Positions 52,656-64,000 of a stretch of DNA of 64,000 nucleotides are shown piece after piece; position 1 is the stretch's first letter; every line of letters begins with the position of its first letter. The position numbers and the translations under genes are program-made. This DNA comes from Juglans regia. Its lineage: Eukaryota > Streptophyta > Magnoliopsida > Fagales > Juglandaceae. The notes under the pieces were generated by a model. That model had not been told where the DNA came from. It saw nothing but the letters and a program-made list of their open reading frames with translations, and searched no databases. The stretch covers positions 23,573,370-23,637,369 of the forward strand of contig NC_049904.1 of the NCBI RefSeq assembly GCF_001411555.2, given 5' to 3'.

Positions 52656-54900
52656 ATCGAATTTCAGCCCTACACTCTTGACTTTTTGTTTTGAGGGTCA
52701 GTTTGTCATCTTTGATGCTGGTTCGAAGTTGCATGTTTTTTTTTTTAATTTTTAATTTTAAGAAAAGTAGCAACTAATCACTTTATGTGAGCGTGACATC
52801 TCTGTCACTGTCTTCTTCACTTTATGAACGCATCTTGTATGCCTTTTTTTTGTTTTCTTTTTCTTTTTTAATTGGTTGTTGGACAAAAACACGAAAATGG
52901 TGGTGTCATTATTTTGGTACCTTCTGTCCCATCAATGTTTTCACCATCGGCGGACCCAACTTCATGCTTGGTTGCTTCTCCCAAAATTTCAAAAAAATGA
53001 TTGAAGATTTATTTTTTGGTTTTTTTGGTAAGTTACATTCTATGAAAATTAGAATTTTTTACCTTAAAAAAAGTTGTTTTATGGTTTTGCCCTTAATATT
53101 TCAAATTTTGTTGCACCTTCGTTCTTTAGTATTTCTTAGCCCAAAGGCCCTGTTGAATAAATTCGATGTTAGCTCTTATAATATATCTAATTTAGCTAAT
53201 ATGGAAAATTGTAGCATCGGACTAGGGATTTTCTCATTGAATTATTGGTGTACTTAACGGAAAACTTTTTGCTGATTAGTCGAGACGTTGTTTCGGGACA
53301 TTATGGTTGTGTTTGGATGTTGAAATGATTTGAGTTAAGTTGAGTTGAGATGATAAAATATTGTTAGAATATTATTTTTTAATATTATTATTATTTTAAG
53401 ATTTAAAAAAGTTGAATTGTTTATTATATTTTGTGTTAGAATTGAAAAAAATTGTAATGATGAGTTGAGATGAGTTGAGAGTATTTAACTAACCAAACGA
53501 AGCCATATGTGTCAATAAAAAAAATATAAAAAAATGTGAAAAAATTAGATTAAAATTAATATTTTTAAGATACGGACTAATGATTGAAATCTTATCAATT
53601 TTCAAATTCAAACTGAGGGAGAGACAGCCCATATAGGCAAAATATTAGATGATGTAAAACTTTATATGCACTTGGACAATCGTGGCTTTACTATCCTTGT
53701 CAACAAACACCAACATCCTCCATCGAATAATTTCTCAAAGATTCAATTTTGAAATCATCAAAAGGACTTTACCCGAAATGAAATCATTAAAGGGGAAGAG
53801 TTGCAGGATTATGATCCCCACCCTATTGATAAAAAAAAGTTTGATACATCTCCTTCGATGTTCTTTTCTTTTTAGTTTTGTTTTGATTTGTTTTTTCAAG
53901 GTGTTGGTGGTGGGTTTGCTGATCATAACAGTTTCAAGTTTTAACTTATAGTAATCATTTTGGCAGATAAACCATTGGTGTTAAGTCTATTTTAAACATA
54001 AAGCATGAATTAATAAGAATGGCCATACTCATTGCAACATATTGAAATGCAGTTATCATTTGTCCCTTGCCTCTGCAAATCATTATGGTTTTGAGTTTTG
54101 GGTGGAGGCGAATTGTCAGCTCTCTATTGCTGTCTTTGGATTTACTGCTTTTTTTTAGGATAAAAGATTGGCAGATTTTAAGACAAAAGATTGACAGATT
54201 TGGTAGTTGGCCAACAGCACAAGGGGTCTGAGATGGACAAAATAATGTGACAGGATGGATCAGTTTTAAAAATTGAACAATGCCAGGGATTTTTTTAGTT
54301 TTTTTTTTTTTTTTTTTTTTAACTTAGTGATTAAGAAAATATTGTTTAATAATATTGTGATTTTATTATTTTTAAAAAAAATATTTAAAAGTGATAAAAA
54401 ATGATGTAAAAAAAAAACTAAACAAAAAGGGAGAGCAAGATGTCCCACAGGATCCCTATCATTTTCCATAAAAATTTTAATAACATAAAGGGTTAATAAT
54501 CCTTAAAAAAAATGTCAAATGACTCATTTGTTTTCACATATGAGATAAGATAAATTAAAGTCAAAGTTAAAAATTGAATAAAATATTATTAGAATATATT
54601 TTTTTAATATTATTTTTATTTTAAGATTTGAAAAAATTAAATTATTTATTTTATTTTGTCCAGCCAACTATAAGCATCTTGAATCTCAAGCTTGGCCCAT
54701 TACGCTATCCATGAGAAATATGGGCCAAGTCATCCGGTCCGGCCTACACAATGAATTATGATAACAAAAATTCTATATGCAGTGACTTTTACATACTCTT
54801 TATACATTCTACTAATATGTAATTAATGAGATGAAAGCGATTGCGAAAACAACCAGGGCATTTGAGATTCTTCTCCGGAAAAAGTTCCCGACCATAGACC
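52656..54900. other. Intergenic region, repeats only
   Basis: Holds the GTTTGGAT repeat at 53308-53504, a partial relative at about 54530-54665, and a long T run at 54298-54320. The 156-aa open frame at 52787-53257 is low-complexity and hydrophobic and resembles no protein I know. No gene is supported. Confidence 0.4.
53308..53504. mobile_element. GTTTGGAT...ACCAAAC MITE, best-preserved copy
   Basis: Starts TTGTGTTTGGATGTTGAAAT and ends TAACTAACCAAACGAAGCCA, with short inverted ends GTTTGG(A/T)T. The interior GTTGAGATGATAAAATATTG, TTAATATTATTATTATTTTA and GTTGAATTGTTTATTATATT recurs at about 18890-19082, 19208-19575, 33218-33425, 33638-33800 and 54530-54665. Confidence 0.7.
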
Positions 54901-55352
54901 TTCAATCTCCATCCTTCATTGGAAAATTTTAGATGATCATGATAAAATATTTTTAAGTGATCGTGATCCTCATTTACCTTACCATCAAATCAAACCAAAG
55001 GCGCACAAATCAACTTTGTAAAATCAAGAGCCATTTGACAAAATATAAGGGGGAAAAAAGCAGAGGCAATTGCTGCCCATAATCAGCCTTCCAAAATTTT
55101 TTACAACTGGAGAAAGAGAATCATCCCTCACTCGGCATTCTGTCACCATATACATACATGCCAAGAATGTCAAAAGCGTGGTAAACTGGCAAGCAGCCAC
55201 CTTAGGATTGTCCTCCGATTGCCAATATGTAACGCCGCAGTCTATGTTAATCCCATCTCAATGCCAAACCAGTTTCCATTCATCAGAAATTCCAGCCTTC
55301 TTCCTGAAGCTGGCCGGAGAAGAGCAGTCATTATTTGCATTCAGAAAGACAA

Positions 55353-58300
55353 CTATATAGGACTCCCTCTTGATGTCTGCACAGACCAAGTTTAAAGATA
55401 AGATGCGAAAACGTGTTTCAAGTTAATGAAAACAGCCAAGTCATCCATGGAAGAGAGCTCCTAATAGGCATCAAAGCGTACGAGATACGTACTGGACTGA
55501 TGCAAAAGCATACAAAAGAAATACAAATATACTACAGAAAAAAAAGGACACGACTCTTTTCCATGAGAGAAATGTCATACTAAATTCTTCCATCAACTAT
55601 CTAGTATTTTCTTGAAGAAATTATAATTGCAGTCGTGAGTGTGCAAGCGCCACGAGCGCCGCTCAATTACTTTGAAAAAAATGAATAAATACTAGATCCA
55701 CATTAAAAATAATTAATTTTTTAATAGTAGACCCCACTCTTTTTCAAAGCGACTGGATGGCATTTGCGCATTCCACGATTGCATATAGCATTACTCATCT
55801 TCTTGATCTCAGAACTCTTTTCAGAGAATCTTCCACGTCATACTAAATTCTTCCATCATTAGACGTGTCAATATCAGATAATTAGTAGGTCCTAGATAGT
55901 CCGATCTCTTAATTCTCATCCCTGTTTAAATTATTAAGAAACACATAAAAGTTTCCTCCAATATTCCTATCTTACCGTCAGAAAAGCCAATCACACTTTA
56001 TTTGGTTGCTTCTTTTGCCTCCACTTTATCATAAAAAGCTACATTTATCCTTTCTCCTTTCGACCTAAATTCACCTTATAATCCTGAAAAGTATGGTTGG
56101 CTTTCTTGAGTCTGTTTTGTTTTTTTTAAACTAATCCACTCCTCTGATCAAGATGCTATTTCATGTCACCATTGTTCCCTCTTCTAACTCAATAGTCAAT
56201 ATGTTCAATCTACAATATCTCTCCAGCAGAAAATATTATCTCTTGTTTTGAGTTCCACCATCATATACTGGTACCATTCTGCGAAATTCAAGTCATCATC
56301 AGGTAATACTAGCTAATTGGAAATCTTAAATAAATCATCATTAAACTTGTATTTGTGACTGCTGCAAATGTGATTTACTATCTCATCATTTTGAAATCCA
56401 AAATGATCCTTAACTGTTTATTTTAATAAAGTGTCCGGCAAGAGAATTATTTTGATGATGTGAAACCTCACCACCAGGGCCCTTTGGACCCACCCCTTGG
56501 AAGTAAACCCTGGATATACCATCCAACTAGTAAGTAAATTTTCTAGATCGGCAAACATTAATGCTAAAAAACCTGGTTTCTGCCATTTTAATGCTGTGTC
56601 ATTTCCATCATTGAATAATAAAATTGAAAAGCACCTCCAAATCAAATAGACAAGGTTGAGAGTTCCAAATTAATAAGATAAAAACCTAGGTTCATGCATT
56701 CATGAATGAACCAGCAAAGAGGATGTCCAAACCTGATTCTGCATTGCAGCTGTCCAGCGCTGAGGATTTTGACCTACAGCTGAACTATCAGCGACGAAAG
56801 TTATCGTGCTTGCTTCTCGTGGTTTAGCTGAGACTGATGTGGGTAGTTCTCTCATGGTCCATAATATAAAGGCTGAGGGCATTGATGAACCTGCAACAAC
56901 ATGATCTTTGTAAGTGTTCATTATATCTTCATTAAGGTAGTACTGATTGATCCCTCATAAACAGGATCAATTTCACACTACGCCCTGCTTAAATGTTGTC
57001 GAGCATTACTTATAAAAAAAAATATTTTTGAACATAACTTCTATAAACTCTGACAATTGTAAACTAGACATGCCATAATGGTAACCTCAATAAAAGTTAT
57101 CAATCATGAAGGAAAAGCAACTTTCACTCTACTTATTTAAAGGTGGGTGGTGTTGGAGCGACAACTGGCATGTAATCGGATAATATTAAAAAACACAAAC
57201 ACGTTTCATAACAGAATTATAGAAGGGCTGTCTTATTTTTTTTGCCTACCAAATCATAAGATGCGAGCTTTTTGAGATTACAACAATGGTGTGAGGTCCT
57301 TGAAAAAAAATTAAACTAAAATAATACAAAGATGTGATAAATTACACAAAAAAGAAAAAAGGGAAAAAAAAAAAACAATGGTGTGAGGTGCTCTTTGAAT
57401 CTGCAAGTAACCCAAATTTTCTTCAACTGTCATGAAACTTCCAAGTTCCAATGTCTAGTCTTATGCAGAGTTGCCATGGTCTTCTTTTCTTACAAGTAAG
57501 AAAATTTTATTGAGGCAAGTAAATAGGCATAGCCCAAATACACGGGAAGTATACAAATGCGCAAACCTAGTTACAAGTTAGGAACTAGAAAAAGAAACAA
57601 GGAAACCAGGAACTGGAAAAGAAACAAGGAAATCATGAACAGTAGTTCCATTGAATACAATGGCCGAAGCCCAAAGAAATAAGGTGTTAAAAAAGAAACA
57701 TCTGAGTTTGTCCATCGAGCGTTCTTTATATTCAAAGCACCGGCCATTCCTTTCGAAACAAATACACCACATAAGACATAAAGAGATCAAGTTCCAAACA
57801 GCAGCAATTTGAGAGTTACCCTCAAGACTTTCCAACAGGAAAAAATATCCACCACCCTCCTAGGCATCACCCATGCCACTCCAATCCTATTAAAGACCTC
57901 ATACCATAACATCCTTGCCATCTCACGATGAAGTAACAAATGATCCACCGATTCGCCACATTTTTTATACATGTAGCACCAATCCATAACAATTAATCCC
58001 CGCGTCCTACGATTGTCCAAGGTCAGAATTTTCCCAAGGGAAGCAGTCAAACCAAAGAAAGCAACCTTGGATGGCACTTTACTCCTCCATGTACACTTCC
58101 AAGCAAAAGAGTGTACCACATTCTAACCAGACAACACCTTGTACATAGAGTGAAGTGTGAACTACTTATTTCCGCTATAAATCCAAACCATCTTGTCCGT
58201 CTCAGCCCTGCTAATACTTGTATCATAGAGCAAACTAAACAGATCAGAAATTGCATCCGTTTCCCAATCATTGCTGCACTTGTAAAATGTACATTCCATT

Positions 58301-61300
58301 GAGGGGAACCACTCAAGTTGTAACACCCCAACCCAATATGGTAAGGAATGGGTTATGGATAACTTTATTGGGCCTAAATTAGGTTTAATGGGCCATATTA
58401 GATAAGCCAACAAACGATTATAATTGAGGTTGGCTAGAGATTTTTTAATTAGGCTCATAGGCCCAAAAGTTTATTCTAAGGCCCATTAAGGTTTAGTGGA
58501 TGATTTTGGGATGGTATTAAGGGGCCAACATTTTTAGAAGCCCAATTGAGTTTTATTGGATAATTTTGAATAGGCCACGGGCCCAAAATTTATTATAGTG
58601 GACTATGGAATTTTATCGGGCCTAATAATTGGATTTAAAGCCCTTTTAATAGTTATGGAGCAAGCAGGCCCATATTTATTGAGTACTAGCTAAAAAATTT
58701 ATTTAAAAGCCCAAAGGTATTTATTGGACGAATTGGGCTCATTTTGGAATTTAAGATCAACTCATTAGGGTTGTTAACGACTTAGCCAATGAAATTATAG
58801 GCAAGCCCTGGAATTTAGTTGAACCCATTAAATGGGCCAACCCATTTGCTAGAGCCCAAATAGGGACCCAAGAGAAAATCCTAAAAACCTATGGGTCAGC
58901 CCAACCCAAATCCCATGAGACCTGCATATATAACCCATGTTACCGAGTACACCTTCATCTTCAACCAAGGCCTGGGGCTGCCACTCGATGTATTTCCCTC
59001 ATGTCTCTTAGTTTTTCCCACCGCCGTGCACCACCAGAGAAGGTTAAGGAAGCCCCATCCTAATGATATAACAAGTTCCCTAAAAGGGCTTTATTGAAGG
59101 TCCTCAACTTCCGAACCCCCAACTCTCCACACTACAGTTGGGAACAAATCTTATCCCAACTAACCAGGTGAAACTTGGCTTCCTTCCTGATACCTCCCCA
59201 CAAGAAATCACAAAACATCTTTTCAATCCAATTAGCCATGCCAACTGGTAGAGGAACTAATGAGAGAAAATATGGAGGAAGATTAGAAATAGTGCTTTTG
59301 ATTAAGGTGATTCTTCCCCCTTTTGACAGGCGCAACCTCTTCCATCCCGCTAGCCTTCTCTCTATCTTCTCAATCACCCCATCCCAAACTGGTCTTGCCC
59401 TAAAATTTACAACAGCTTTGTTGATGCCCTATTCCTCTGAATTATAACATATTCACTTCAAACCTTCCTAAGTAACCACTCTCCACCTTACCTCCTAGGC
59501 AGACAAGTAAAGATTCACATTTTTTCCATAAGAAGTCCCAAATAACTGCCTCCAATCCATCTCCATCCAAATTATTTTTTTCCTCACTTGAAATGATAGA
59601 AACAATTAATCTGTTTTACAACCAAAATATGTAACTCTCCAAGGTAGGTTTTGCTCATTCACGCTCACAGTCTGCACCTTCAAAAAACTTCATCTTTCTC
59701 TTGAAGAACTCTAGTCACCCTTACGAACAGGTTTGTTCGAATCATGATTTTATTAAGGGGCATATTGTCAACTTTTATGAAGATCTCCTTAAGGAAAAAT
59801 TTACTTGGAGACCCAAACTTGATAGCTTGTCCTTCGACATTATCGATCAATCAAGAGCTATTTGTTTGGAGAGACCTTTTGTGGAGAATGAAGTTTTTCA
59901 GGTGATTCTTGGGATGGCTAAGGATAAAGCTCATGATTGTTGGGATGTGGTTGGTGAGGATATTATGAAGGTCTTTTACGAATTTCATTCTTTTGGAAAA
60001 TCAAGAGTCTTAATGCAACTTTTATTGCCCTTATTCCTAAGAAAGTGTTGGTAGTGGAGGTGAAGGATTTTTTACCCATCAACCTTGTTAATAGGGTGTA
60101 TAAGATACTTGGCAAGGTACTTGCTAACGGAATGACTGCTATTATGGGTAGCATTATTTCAAAACCTCATAATGCTTTTGTGAAGGGAAGACAACTCTTG
60201 GATTCGGTTCTAATTGCCAATGAAGGTTTGGATAGTAGAATTAAGGCAGGAACACCAAGGATCCTTTGCAAATTAGACATGGAGAAGGCATATGATCATG
60301 TCAACTGAAACTTTTTGTGTTATTTGGGAGATGTGGCTTTGGAGAAAGATGGATTCGACATTGTATCTCTACTATTCGTTTTTCAGTTTTGGTGAATGGT
60401 GCACCGGAGGAGTTTTTTCACAGCTCTAGGGGATTAAGATAAGGGAACTCTCTTTCCCCTTTCTTGTTTGTCATTGTGATGGATGCACTTAGTCGCATGT
60501 TGAGTGCTGTTGTTGATGGAGGCCTTCTCGCTGGTTTTGCAGTGGGAGGTGTTAATATTTCTCATCTTCTTTTTGCTGATGATACTTTACTTTTTTGTGA
60601 GCCGGACCGTGGTCATATTCAATATTTGAGGGCTCTTTTGCTTTGTTTTAAAGCTGTTTCAGGCTTGAAGGCAAATCTTTCAAAGTCTGAAATGGTTAAT
60701 GTGGGTACAGGTTTAATGTTCTGGGATTGGCAGACATCCTGGGCTGTAAGGTATCATCACTACCTATGAAATATCTTGGTCTTCCACTGGGGGCTGCTTT
60801 CAAGGCGAACTCTATATGGGAAGGTGTGTTAGAAAAGATTGATAGAAGGTTGTCTGTCAAGATAGAAAAGAATTTATTTGCAAAGGGGGGTAGATTAACT
60901 CTTATCAAAAGCACTTTATCCAACCTCCCTACATATTTTGTCTTTATTTCCATTACCTGCAGGTGTGGCAGCACGTATTGAGAAAACTTTTCGGAGTTTC
61001 CTTTGGGGAGGTATTGGGGAGGAAGCCAAATTTCATCTTGTTGGGTGGGGAAAAATATGCTCTTTTGTACATTGTGGTGGTTTGGGAAATGGTTGAGGAC
61101 CTTCAATAAAGCACTTTTGGGGAAATGATCATAGTGTTTACTTTTCGCACAATGTTTGGTGGGGTGCAAGGGCTCTTAAGTATGTGTTTCCATCTCTCTA
61201 CCAGATTTCTAGTGATAAAGAGGCTATGGTGGCTGATTTGTTGGTGTGTTCTAATCGTTCTTTCCATTGGAATATCAATTTTTTTAGAGCAGCTCATGAA

Positions 61301-63881
61301 TGGGGGAAGTTTGCTGATTTTTTTAATTCCTTGTATGCTATGTCATTTGGTAGTGTGACGGAGGATAGGATGATTTGGATTCCTAGTGGGAGTAATAGGT
61401 TCTCGGTGCGATCCTATTACAAGGCTCTCTCAGGATTCTCTAATGATCATTGTTCCCTTGGAAGGCTATTTGGAAGTGTAAAAAATCCCTCCAAAGATTG
61501 CTTTCTTTGTATGGAGTCTATGGACTGCTTCTCTTGGGAGATTGCTCACTACTGATAATTTGAGGAAATGTGGTCTCATCATTATGGATTAATGTTTCTT
61601 GAGTAAGGAAAATGGGGGAATCTGTAGATCATCTTTTGTTACATCATGAGGTGGCTCGGTTCTTGTGGAATGATATCTTTAACCGGACTGGTGTGGCTTG
61701 GGTTATGCCTGGAAGAGTTAAGAATATTCTTAGGTGCTGGAAAGAAATTAGGGGAAATGCTCACGTTGTTGCTGTGTGGAAAATGATTCCCCTCTGCATT
61801 ATGTGGTGTTTGTGGATGGAGAGAAATAAGAGGTGTTTTGAAGATCGGGAACGTTCCTTGGATGAACTGAAGAGATTCTTTTATAGTACTTTATTTTCTT
61901 GGGCTTTGGTCATTAGTTGTAATGAGGACAGTTTTCATGATCTGTTTGTATCCCTCAATAGTGCTTAATGGTACTTAGGCATTTTCTGTGTATACTTCCT
62001 ATGTACTTGGGCTATGCCTATTTCTATCAATAATTTTTTTTTTAAATTTTAATTTTAAAATTTTACTTATAAAAAAAAAAAAAAAAAACTATAGTCACCC
62101 TTTCTTGGACAGAAAAACAGTCTAAAAACACCATCACATACATTATAGTTAGGTCTTTTTTATATCATATCAAGTACAATCAAATCTAAAAATTGATAAG
62201 TTGACTAATACGCCCATAATCATCCCTCAGCAGATATAAGAACACCTACGCAGATCTGCCAACAAATTAAATTTCAGAAAACACTCAATTGCCATATGGA
62301 GTAATAGTTAAGCATGGGAAAAGCGTAGTGAAAAACCATTTGATTAGCCAGAATAATTGCAGGTAGAATAATTAAGGGAGTCCCAGCAGGAAAAGAAATA
62401 AAGGAAGAAGCAGGATAAGATATGAAGAGATGGGCGGATTAGCAAAAATGTGAACAGAAGAAATAGTTGTAAAGTGAAAAATGCCCCCTCATCATTTGCA
62501 GCCAATCTGAGAAACTGACATGGAAAATAGTAACCACATACCTATAAAATAATACACAAGCAGTAAAAGGGATGCACAAATGACATTTGAGCGATGTTGA
62601 GGCCAGTGATATAACATCTGCAAGCATATTGAAATAATGAATTAAGAAAAAGCTATAATGTTGAGTTGGCAATTATTTAATACATAGATAATTTATGACC
62701 AACATTCAAGTCCATACCGGAATATCAGTCAAAAGAGCTACAAAAGAACTTGAAGTGAAACAGAGCACAGAGACAACAGCTAAACCTGCAAACTGCCAGG
62801 AGAAGAAACTAGATAAATAAAATAAAAAGGCAAATGAGCATACATATATAATACCGGGTAATTTTATAAGGGAGCCAACATATGAATTATATCCAATACG
62901 GGGTATGTCACGGCACAAAATTAGTAACAAAGAAGATAATAGATAACAATGGATTTGATACCTTCCACTTTTCAGATGAAGCTTGCTCGGATCTAACTTT
63001 GCTCATTTTTAAGCATAATAGAAGTCCTGAATGGAACTCATAGCACAAAACTTAACATTAGCAACAATGGAGGAAAAATAATAAGAATATAAAAAGAGAT
63101 GACATTAAAAAGAGTTTTTCACTTTAACAGAACCTTTATCATCAAGATGTATAGCCGTATTGTCACTTATAACTAAGTCATGAACAACTAATCCACTAAA
63201 TTCTTACATACTGCAAACTAGTTCTTTTATGTACACTGAAGTGAAAAATCATGGTTTATTTTATCTTGTTATAATCCAGTCAATTTATAAATTGCCATAA
63301 TGATCTGAATTTATAGCGACAGACATCCTTTGGGATGATCTTTAGAGAAAGGGAAAAAATTACTATTTTGCATTTACCACTAATCCATCCACAATATATC
63401 ATTTCAACCATTTGAATTGACCAAACTCCTCTGCTGAAAATATTCTCTCATAAAAAGCAATATCCTTCATGATTGATGACTGCATCATACCCCCAGGAAA
63501 AGTGGAAAATTAATGTTATAAAAGTAGTCTATAAGCATTATGCGGTCGCACTTATATTTTCATTACTAAGATCCTATTAGAAAACCAAAGAGCGTAACCC
63601 AAGTAGATGGGACTTATACAAGATAAATGAAGGGGAAAAGCGAAGAAATAAAATTACCTACTAAAAGAATTATGAAATATAAAAAGTATCCCATCATCGA
63701 TCTGATGCCATTCTACTAACAGGATGGGAGCACTAAGGCATTACATCAAAGAAAGCAACAGGTAATATGTCAGATAAAGATATTGCAAGAGAAGCTGATT
63801 AATGAAATGTAATTGCTCACCATAATATGCCAATGCCCCTCCTAATAAAAGTATTGCTATGGCGAAGAAGTCTACATACAC
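55353..63881 (-). CDS. TOM1/THH1-like multi-pass membrane protein, C-terminal exons (gene continues past right edge)
   Basis: Six minus-strand exons join in phase into 152 C-terminal residues: 63881-63821, 63026-62962, 62792-62718, 62617-62542, 56890-56733, 55376-55353. All have GT donors and AG acceptors. The text runs [20 protein letters not shown] (a helix), a basic loop [16 protein letters not shown], helix [19 protein letters not shown], helix [20 protein letters not shown], then MRELP and a polar tail ending NQTSRGSPI. This is the layout of the plant DUF1084 family (TOM1, TOM3, THH1 and relatives), seven-helix tonoplast or plasma-membrane proteins; TOM1 is known as a host factor for tobamovirus replication. 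The last exon codes only seven residues. Intron 4 (5651 bp) carries three retroelements. The extreme C-terminus resembles the TOM1-like GPCR-candidate branch more than TOM1 itself; the exact member is unsettled. Confidence 0.85.
57487..59450 (-). mobile_element. LINE remnant in intron 4, minus strand
   Basis: Minus-strand text in order: [20 protein letters not shown] and [19 protein letters not shown] (59377-59250), [13 protein letters not shown] (to about 59135), [13 protein letters not shown] (to 59077). After the solo LTR come [15 protein letters not shown] and a zf-RVT part ([40 protein letters not shown]) and the 3' end near 57487 (CAATAAAATTTTCTTAC). Same family as the plus-strand LINE beside it. 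Internally deleted and split by a solo LTR. Confidence 0.85.
58319..59071 (+). repeat. Solo-LTR-like insert in the intronic LINE
   Basis: It starts TGTAACACCCCAACCCAATA. CAAGT occurs immediately before it (58314-58318) and at its far side (59072-59076). The LINE reads through if the block is removed. The interior is unusually rich in GGGCC and GCCCA words (about twenty). No coding sequence. The end (...TGATATAA) is not the canonical CA. Confidence 0.65.
59723..62087 (+). mobile_element. 5'-truncated LINE in intron 4, plus strand
   Basis: A 15-bp target duplication with one mismatch, ACT(C/A)TAGTCACCCTT, lies at 59708-59722 and 62088-62102. The 3' end is a run of about 18 A. Translation shows [68 protein letters not shown], the [10 protein letters not shown] catalytic box (near 60570-60600), [10 protein letters not shown] and [20 protein letters not shown]. 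Frameshifts and stops make it inactive. It is collinear with the LINE at 1-2443. Confidence 0.92.
62103..62541. other. Rest of intron 4 of the TOM1-like gene
   Basis: Plain AT-rich intron sequence between the LINE's target duplication and the donor at 62541/62540. Nothing else seen. Confidence 0.6.
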
Positions 63882-64000
63882 CTGCATGATGAGTAGAATC
63901 ATTGCACCATGGCTTCACTAATTGTTACTTATAAGCAAAAGCCAGAATGCTTCAATACCATTTTGGAACACTTATGATATGCTTTTTACTATAACAAAAT

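Noticed and set aside
52787..53257. 156-aa hydrophobic frame as a membrane protein gene
   Set aside because: Low-complexity T-rich DNA produces Phe/Leu/Ser codons; no start context, introns or similarity.
63658..63701. Hydrophobic 44-nt exon candidate ([15 protein letters not shown]) in the TOM1-like gene
   Set aside because: Its entry phase does not fit the upstream exon ending at 63821. Joining 63821 directly to 63026 keeps the frame and reproduces the family's helix-loop pattern, so this is intron.

Overview
This is nuclear DNA of a woody eudicot. Introns are spliced GT-AG, intergenic DNA is AT-rich, and about half of the window is recognisable transposon debris. A repeat of the type GTTTGGATAGTGAGATGAG...CCAAAC occurs at least six times. 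I associate it from memory with Fagales, especially walnut/pecan relatives, so the taxon is an inference and not a read-out. I saw no rRNA, tRNA gene, CRISPR array, prokaryotic or organellar block.

Host genes, left to right. (1) 6547-7341 (+) is an intronless LHCB1 light-harvesting chlorophyll a/b protein. Its proximal promoter is split by a ~196-bp MITE. (2) 14272-17895 (-) and 27593-31219 (-) are two tandem copies of an FLS2-like flagellin receptor kinase. The right copy (B) is intact (1159 aa in two exons). The left copy (A) carries two in-frame TGA codons. A third 5' stub lies at 32076-32222. The duplicated block includes several kb of upstream DNA (14098-21185 versus 27419-35675). (3) ~45760-49470 (+) is a SAC51/SACL-type bHLH gene. 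Its leader encodes the conserved thermospermine-responsive uORF peptide, split across a 1.37-kb intron (46823-46930 joined to 48298-48336), ahead of a 232-aa main ORF (48610-49308). (4) 55353-63881 (-) is the 3' part of a TOM1/THH1-like seven-transmembrane gene. Six exons fit in phase and the gene runs off the right edge. Its 5.65-kb fourth intron is packed with LINEs.

Mobile DNA. LINE remnants lie at 1-2443, 8300-8528 plus 11811-13500, 25406-27415, 57487-59450 (-) and 59723-62087 (+). A defective Copia element (8529-11810) sits inside one LINE, and a GC-rich-ended element sits inside the Copia 3' LTR. LTR-derived sequence starting TGTAACA(A)CCC occurs at 21200-24111, 49576-51229 and 58319-59071. 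A degenerate PIF/Harbinger element with both ORFs occupies 35728-42587. hAT-type elements with 8-bp target duplications lie at 43365-44785 and 51937-52647. Small hairpin MITEs are scattered throughout.

The points of most biological interest are the conserved peptide uORF, the FLS2 tandem array in which only one copy is intact, and the MITE that pushes the LHCB1 CCAAT box away from its I-box/TATA. No wholly novel multi-gene system was evident.
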